Below, one piece after another: positions 7,118-10,295 of a stretch of 10,295 nucleotides of DNA. The notes beneath the pieces are model-generated. The model worked only from the letters and a program-made list of their open reading frames with translations, had not been told where the DNA came from and did not search any database. This DNA comes from Promethearchaeota archaeon. GTDB taxonomy: Archaea; Asgardarchaeota; Lokiarchaeia; Sigyniarchaeales; SOKP01. The translations under genes and the position numbers were made by a program. The number at the start of each line of letters is the position of its first letter. The first letter of the stretch is position 1. The stretch spans positions 1 through 10,295 of the forward strand of contig JAGXNU010000062.1 of assembly GCA_019894815.1 (NCBI GenBank), read 5' to 3'.

Positions 7118-7576
7118 TTATTTACTATATTCATCTTCGAGGATGCCGGCCGCTTGAGCAAAGCGGCCATAACCCATATCTAATAAAATTTGGGTTCTTT
7201 TATGTAACATAAAGTCAATCCAACCATTTTCCTCATCTGGTTCATTAAAATAAGATCCTAGAAGTCGAGCATATTCTTCCCTATCTTTAGTTTTAATCAA
7301 TTTTTCAACGGCTTCTACAGATAATGCTAGTTCTAAATCAGCATCCATTGCCTTCCCCGGTTTTATTTCAATACCATTTCCATTAGAAAGAACATTGAAA
7401 ATGTCAATGGGTGATCCACTATCATAAGAGTCAAGTGAATCATAAATTGCAAAATCAAAAATCGACCCTGAAATTAAATCAGAAAAAATCTCGGGATATT
7501 GAGATAGAAATAAGGTATATTTTTTCACAATTTCCGTTTTATATTCATTATATTCATTAATTGTACTTGATTTCAT
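7118..7576 (-). CDS. Small SCP2-like protein A (second gene of the operon)
   Basis: This 152-residue soluble, acidic protein has predicted strands FDFAIYDS (40-47), IDIFNVLSNG (57-66) and GIEIKPG (68-74), then the strand-helix unit DADLELALSVEAVEKLI (78-94), EYARL (101-105), NEP (111-113), WIDFMLHK (119-126) and LLDMGY (131-136). Strand order and the ADLELALSxEAV element resemble SCP2 sterol-carrier domains, which bind hydrophobic ligands; this is pattern-level inference. It shares a common pattern with the 135-residue protein at the operon's end, suggesting an old duplication. Its ATG overlaps the SDR stop codon by four bases (ATGA), and GGGTG 8 bases upstream can serve as ribosome site, so translation is probably coupled to the SDR. 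Its 3' end contains a GC-rich hairpin. I cannot exclude an unrelated alpha/beta family. Confidence 0.8.
   Translation of the reverse strand: MKSSTINEYNEYKTEIVKKYTLFLSQYPEIFSDLISGSIFDFAIYDSLDSYDSGSPIDIFNVLSNGNGIEIKPGKAMDADLELALSVEAVEKLIKTKDREEYARLLGSYFNEPDEENGWIDFMLHKRTQILLDMGYGRFAQAAGILEDEYSK
7148..7168 (-). other. GC-rich hairpin inside the 3' end of SCP2-like gene A
   Basis: A perfect 8-base inverted repeat, GGCCGCTT (7148-7155) and AAGCGGCC (7161-7168), with a 5-base loop. It lies in codons for residues around GRFAQAAG and uses GGC, CGC, GCG and GCC codons that are uncommon in the surrounding AT-rich genes. In the mRNA it would sit about 80-100 bases before the ALDH start. A role in mRNA processing, stability or differential expression within the operon is inference. 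Confidence 0.5.
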
Positions 7577-8613
7577 TTTTTAAGCACCCTAATTCCAATT
7601 TTCTTTTTTTTCTTTCCATTAGCATTTATAAAATCTTTATACCATTTTACAGTCCTAGTTAATCCTTCCCTTATAGGCGTTATTTTATATCCTAACTTTT
7701 CTATAGTAGATTCTGAAGAGAATGCCCAATTATAATCCATTCCATTTATCATATCAGGTGTAATATATGGGACTCTCTTTTTTGAAAAAATGGTTTTAGA
7801 TTTACATAATCTAGCATAGATTATTCCGAGCCATTTGGGGAAACGTCGGGGGTTTTTAACTCCTGCTATCTCGGCGATTAAATCAAGGTATGCTCCAATT
7901 TTTATATTCTCTCCTCCTAAAACAAATCCTTGACCATATAAATCGTCTCTACCAATAACGTTACTCATTCCATTTATTACATCATCTAAATAACACATGC
8001 AAAAAACAGCTTCTCCTTTACCAGGAAGTCCTAAAAACTGCCCAGCAACTATGTCAAAAACCATTTCTCCATAAATATTGAAGTCTCCGGGACCATAAAC
8101 AAAACCAGGATAAAATATCACTGATCTAAGTCCTTTCTCAATATATTCCTTTATTTTCTCACGTCCAAGATATTTTGTTTTTTCATATTCATTTATGAAA
8201 AAATCTACATGTTGAAAGTTTTCATTTGTTGGTTCAGTGCTATCAACTGGATTTGGTCCTAGTGCTCCAAAAGAGCTCATATACATGAGAGGAACATTAT
8301 TTTCTAATGCTATTTTAGCGATATTTTCAGCACCTAGAATATTAATGTTAGAATATAAAGCCTTATCCTTTGCCCAAACCTTTACGTAGCCAGCTAGATG
8401 ATATATTAAATCAATATCTTTTATCGTTTTGTATAGACTATCGATATCCCGCACATCCCCGATGATGTATTCAATATTGTTTAAATCCTTAAAGGGGGTT
8501 ATATTGCTATTTTCCCTTATTAAAAGTTTTAAAGCATGTCCAAGGGAATTCAATTTTTTAACGAGGGGGATGCCAATAAATCCTGTACCACCTGTTATTA
8601 ATATTTTAGCCAT
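7573..8613 (-). CDS. NAD(P)-dependent extended SDR (epimerase/dehydratase, 3-beta-HSD/HpnA-like)
   Basis: This 346-residue protein is an extended short-chain dehydrogenase. It has the Rossmann motif GGTGFIG (8-14), GDVRD with Asp53, HLAG (72-75), active-site Ser114 in MSSFG, and YxxxK at Tyr143/Lys147. Further family features are YPGFVYGPGD, the YLDDV segment and LGGENIKI. The central segment VKVWAKDKALYSNINILGA resembles the HpnA/dihydroflavonol-reductase/3-beta-hydroxysteroid dehydrogenase branch rather than GalE. Archaea do not make hopanoids by the bacterial route, so an HpnA label would mislead. The likely reaction is oxidation or reduction of a hydroxyl/keto group on a hydrophobic or sugar substrate. 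The C-terminus is a lysine-rich tail (332-346, KKKKK...LKK). It is the first gene of the four-gene operon, starting at ATG 8611-8613 behind a good TATA box and a short leader without Shine-Dalgarno. Its stop overlaps the next ATG by four bases. Confidence 0.92.
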   Translation of the reverse strand: MAKILITGGTGFIGIPLVKKLNSLGHALKLLIRENSNITPFKDLNNIEYIIGDVRDIDSLYKTIKDIDLIYHLAGYVKVWAKDKALYSNINILGAENIAKIALENNVPLMYMSSFGALGPNPVDSTEPTNENFQHVDFFINEYEKTKYLGREKIKEYIEKGLRSVIFYPGFVYGPGDFNIYGEMVFDIVAGQFLGLPGKGEAVFCMCYLDDVINGMSNVIGRDDLYGQGFVLGGENIKIGAYLDLIAEIAGVKNPRRFPKWLGIIYARLCKSKTIFSKKRVPYITPDMINGMDYNWAFSSESTIEKLGYKITPIREGLTRTVKWYKDFINANGKKKKKIGIRVLKK

Positions 8614-8647
8614 TTCTTAAACTTTAATGAGTATATCGATAATTTTG

Positions 8648-8656
8648 TTTTATAAA
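8648..8656 (-). promoter_or_regulatory. TATA box of the SDR/SCP2/ALDH operon
   Basis: TTTATAAAA on the minus strand is a near-ideal archaeal TATA box. It predicts transcription from about position 8626, a leader of about 13 bases before the SDR ATG. The remaining 8614-8795 spacer holds the divergent methyltransferase promoter and nothing else I can name. Confidence 0.55.
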
Positions 8657-8763
8657 CTCTTAATCAAATTTTAAACAAATCATACTCATGCTATTTGTAA
8701 CAGTTAAAAGTTGGAATCGTAGGAAAGCATGTTTTTAATCATACAAAATTGTAAAAAAGGATA

Positions 8764-8774
8764 TTATTTATTAT
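8764..8774 (+). promoter_or_regulatory. TATA-like element of the methyltransferase gene
   Basis: TTATTTATTAT is centred about 26 bases before the ATG at 8796, so transcription would start at or next to the start codon. The nearest purine-rich GG lies too far away to be a Shine-Dalgarno site, consistent with a leaderless mRNA. Confidence 0.4.
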
Positions 8775-8795
8775 ATGATGATCTAAATACTTAAG

Positions 8796-9359
8796 ATGAA
8801 AGATAATAAATATTATGAACTCCAAGCCCAACTTTCACTTCCTTTTTTATCTACTTCATCTGAAGCATTAGCCCAAATATTTAAAACGTTGGAAAAACGA
8901 TTTGGTCTCAAAAAAAGATCCACTCAGAAATTAATAGATCTAGGAGCAGGCAACGGTAATGTAATTATATTTTCTGCCTTAAACTATAGCATAGCATCTA
9001 TCGGGATAGAGATAAGTGATATACTGATTAATGAAATAAAAGAACGTATTAAAATCTTAAAAGAAAAGAAAATCTATCTATCAAAAATCCTCCATAAAAT
9101 AGATATAAAAAAGGGGGATCTTTTTCAACAAGATCTAAACAATTTCGATTTCGTTTACCTCTTTTCTCTGCCAACAATGCAAAAATACCTAAAACATGTA
9201 TTTCTTACAGCAAAGGAAGGAACGATCTTTATATCATATAAATATCCTTTAGACGGATTTGATTCTATTCTCAAATTAGAGCATGTTCTTGATATGAAAT
9301 TAAAAAGAGATTTATTAAAGACCTATTTTTATGAGAAATTGAATTCCTCAGCACTATGA
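8796..9359 (+). CDS. Class I SAM-dependent methyltransferase, FAM173-like
   Basis: This 187-residue Rossmann methyltransferase has SAM-binding motif I LIDLGAGNGNV (46-56), the acidic end of strand 2 in GIEIS (Glu72), a GDLF motif (Asp108), and the strand-4 region FDFVYLFSLP (117-126). It then has MQKYLK, a KEGTIFISYKYPL strand, and no DNA-methylase DPPY motif. The order and wording (an N-terminal segment before motif I, DLGAGxG, GxE, xDLF, VYLFSLPxMxxxL, ISYKxPL) resemble the FAM173/ATPSCKMT-ANTKMT lysine methyltransferases of mitochondria and their prokaryotic relatives. Those modify ATP synthase c subunit or ADP/ATP carrier; the target here is unknown. No N-terminal membrane segment is present, unlike the eukaryotic members, so it is probably cytosolic. 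The gene is monocistronic and probably leaderless, divergent from the SDR operon across 182 bases. The specific subfamily is moderately sure; a generic class I methyltransferase is very sure. Confidence 0.85.
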   Translation: MKDNKYYELQAQLSLPFLSTSSEALAQIFKTLEKRFGLKKRSTQKLIDLGAGNGNVIIFSALNYSIASIGIEISDILINEIKERIKILKEKKIYLSKILHKIDIKKGDLFQQDLNNFDFVYLFSLPTMQKYLKHVFLTAKEGTIFISYKYPLDGFDSILKLEHVLDMKLKRDLLKTYFYEKLNSSAL

Positions 9360-9397
9360 TTATAAAGCATTATAATATCATGGTATGCTAATTTGAG

Positions 9398-9427
9398 CGT
9401 GAAATGAGTGTTTCACGAAAAAAAAAA
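9398..9427 (-). terminator. Hairpin plus A10/T10 tract between convergent genes
   Basis: CGTGAAA (9398-9404) and TTTCACG (9411-9417) form a perfect 7-base stem with a 6-base loop. Ten A (9418-9427) read as T10 on the minus strand starting one base after the TAG of the 9429-9761 frame. The T tract is a good archaeal terminator for the minus strand; the hairpin may also mark the 3' end of the plus-strand methyltransferase transcript. Confidence 0.55.
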
Positions 9428-9428
9428 T

Positions 9429-9761
9429 CTAATCTGGAATACATTTATTAATTTTAATCATTGCATGTCTCATGTACATCCTCATGTAATAACGTTCACT
9501 ATTACAATATTCTAATTTTTGATCAATAGAGAGATCTTCATAATTTATCAATAATGAATGTATATCATTCATCATTATCAAGTATTCTTGCTTGATCTCA
9601 TCGCATTTTTTAATTATGGAGCTGTCATTTAATACAGAGCCTACTGGATTATATTTAAATCGAACTTCTCCACTTTCTAATTGAATTATATTCTCTAGTG
9701 ACTTTTCCCTTTCAACGATATTAGCAAAATCGTCGTTATTAAGTCCTTTTGATATATACCC
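9429..9761 (-). pseudogene. Stop-free 110-codon reading frame without a standard start (degraded or unusually started gene)
   Basis: On the minus strand, a frame is open from just after a TGA (9762-9764) to a TAG (9429-9431), about 110 codons. The translation looks genuinely protein-like: acidic/basic helical segments (NIVEREKSLENII, KKCDEIKQEYLIMMNDIHSLL, DQKLEYCNSERYYMRMYMRHAMIKINKC). No family is recognised. The first 57 codons contain no ATG, GTG or TTG; the earliest usable starts are an internal TTG (about codon 61) and the ATGATG pair just after it, which would leave only about 50 residues. A TATA-like TTTATAG/CTATAAA element (9780-9787) would start transcription near the beginning of the frame. 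Explanations are a gene that lost its 5' end or is frameshifted, a non-standard start such as ATA at 9753-9755, or a sequencing error. A T10 tract immediately follows its stop, as for a real gene. Confidence 0.5.
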
Positions 9762-9779
9762 TCAACTCGGAGAAATTCG

Positions 9780-9787
9780 ATTTATAG
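9780..9787 (-). promoter_or_regulatory. TATA-like element before the start-less reading frame
   Basis: CTATAAAT on the minus strand lies about 26 bases upstream of the first codons of the 9429-9761 frame. It would support transcription of that frame, but the AT-rich setting makes chance occurrence plausible. Confidence 0.3.
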
Positions 9788-9810
9788 AATGTTAAACATG
9801 GATGGTATTT

Positions 9811-9882
9811 AAAAAAAAACTCAGAGCTGATTTTCTAATGATTAGCCTTAATCATTGCCTTAAAGAAAAATAATAAAAAAAA
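9811..9882 (-). terminator. Terminator region of the winged-helix/zinc-ribbon gene
   Basis: Directly after the stop codon (9883-9885) the minus strand reads T8 (9875-9882). A perfect 8-base hairpin follows (AATGATTA 9837-9844, TAATCATT 9849-9856, 4-base loop), then a second tract of nine T (9811-9819). T tracts of this length terminate archaeal transcription; the hairpin may stabilise the 3' end. Confidence 0.55.
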
Positions 9883-10295
9883 TTAAATTTTTGAACCACA
9901 ATTTTCGCAAAATTGAGCACTTTCTTGAAGTTGTTGCCCACAATACACACAATAACTTTGATCATGTGTTGGTATGGGAGCCTCTATTTTTTTAGGGGGA
10001 GGTATAAAGTCAGTTGAGACCTTATATTCAATTCCTTTTCCTAACTCAATTTCCCCTGTTTTTGAGTTGAATTTATATTTAACGATTCCCTTATCTCTTA
10101 AATCGACTAAAACTCTTAATACATCTTTTGGTTTAATTCCAACCTCTAAAGCTATGTCTTCTAATTTGTAATTTCCTTGAAAATCTCTATCCATTAAAGC
10201 AACTCTAACTGCTTTTTTAAATTTCCTATTGGTATTAATTTGTGTGAATCCACCAATAGTTATGAAAAAAGCAGGTATAAAGAGCCAATATCCCC
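9883..10295 (-). CDS. Membrane-linked winged-helix protein with C-terminal zinc ribbon (5' end outside window)
   Basis: The frame is open from the right edge to TAA at 9883-9885, giving 136 visible residues. An ATG at 10192-10194 is internal, not the start, because coding-like sequence continues upstream. In order: a hydrophobic segment GYWLFIPAFFITIGGF (1-16 of the visible part), probably the end of a membrane helix; a basic stretch NRKFKKAVR (22-30); a winged-helix-like domain (about 31-86; YKLEDIALEVGI, PKDVLRVLVDLRDKGIVKYK, then a GEIEL hairpin); a proline-rich linker IPPPKKIEAPIP; and a C-terminal zinc ribbon CVYCGQ...FCENCGSKI with two CxxC pairs. Cytosolic placement of the winged helix and zinc ribbon follows from the basic flank. 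Function is unknown; DNA, RNA or protein binding at the membrane is possible. Such small modular proteins with a terminal zinc ribbon are common in archaea. Confidence 0.8.
   Translation of the reverse strand, partial: GYWLFIPAFFITIGGFTQINTNRKFKKAVRVALMDRDFQGNYKLEDIALEVGIKPKDVLRVLVDLRDKGIVKYKFNSKTGEIELGKGIEYKVSTDFIPPPKKIEAPIPTHDQSYCVYCGQQLQESAQFCENCGSKI

Noticed and set aside
7573..8613. SDR as a hopanoid-biosynthesis HpnA
   Set aside because: Only general SDR-branch similarity is visible and no hopanoid or squalene genes are present; archaea are not expected to make hopanoids.
8429..8620. Plus-strand 63-codon open frame
   Set aside because: It is antisense to the N-terminal Rossmann region of the SDR, whose motifs show clear coding on the other strand.
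9398..9417. Hairpin as a CRISPR repeat or mobile-element end
   Set aside because: It occurs once, has no spaced copies or flanking duplication, and its position beside a T10 tract between convergent 3' ends fits termination.
9974..10171. Plus-strand 65-codon open frame
   Set aside because: It is antisense to the winged-helix/zinc-ribbon gene, which has recognisable CxxC motifs.

Overview
The window looks like AT-rich archaeal DNA. Promoters resemble archaeal TATA boxes placed so that first genes would have very short or no leaders, while operon-internal genes and the amidase carry GGTG/GAGGT-type Shine-Dalgarno sites. AUA and AGA codons are frequent and T-rich tracts follow stop codons. The gene style (charged orphan proteins, a signal-peptide/C-terminal-anchor surface protein, a membrane winged-helix/zinc-ribbon protein, lipid-type SDR and aldehyde dehydrogenase genes) suggests an Asgard (Promethearchaeota, Lokiarchaeia-like) genome. 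That lineage call is inference; no rRNA or universal marker is present. I see no tRNA, rRNA, CRISPR array, insertion sequence or phage gene.

Layout. At 2-142 is the 3' end of an unrecognised plus-strand gene. A minus-strand HAD-family hydrolase (174-923) is divergent from a plus-strand charged, helical orphan (1037-1561), followed by a plus-strand sugar-1-phosphate nucleotidyltransferase-like protein with hexapeptide repeats (1652-2734). This converges on a minus-strand amidase-signature hydrolase (2755-4185). A 270-base divergent intergenic region carrying phased ATTGAT repeats separates the amidase from a TTG-initiated secreted, membrane-anchored protein (4456-5136).

The centre is a four-gene minus-strand operon, transcribed from 8613 down to 5145: an NAD(P)-dependent extended SDR, a small SCP2-like protein (4-base ATGA overlap), an aldehyde dehydrogenase, and a second small SCP2-like protein that appears paralogous to the first. 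Taken together this looks like a two-step redox module (alcohol/ketone by the SDR, aldehyde to acid by the ALDH) for a hydrophobic substrate held by the small proteins. It is the best candidate here for an undescribed system. The substrate is unknown and the SCP2 assignment rests on fold-level pattern only.

Divergent from the operon is a probably leaderless class I methyltransferase resembling the FAM173 (ATPSCKMT-type) lysine methyltransferases (8796-9359). It converges, across a hairpin and poly-T element, on a 110-codon minus-strand reading frame (9429-9761) that has no ordinary start codon. The window ends inside a minus-strand gene (9883-10295) encoding a membrane segment, a winged-helix domain and a C-terminal zinc ribbon.
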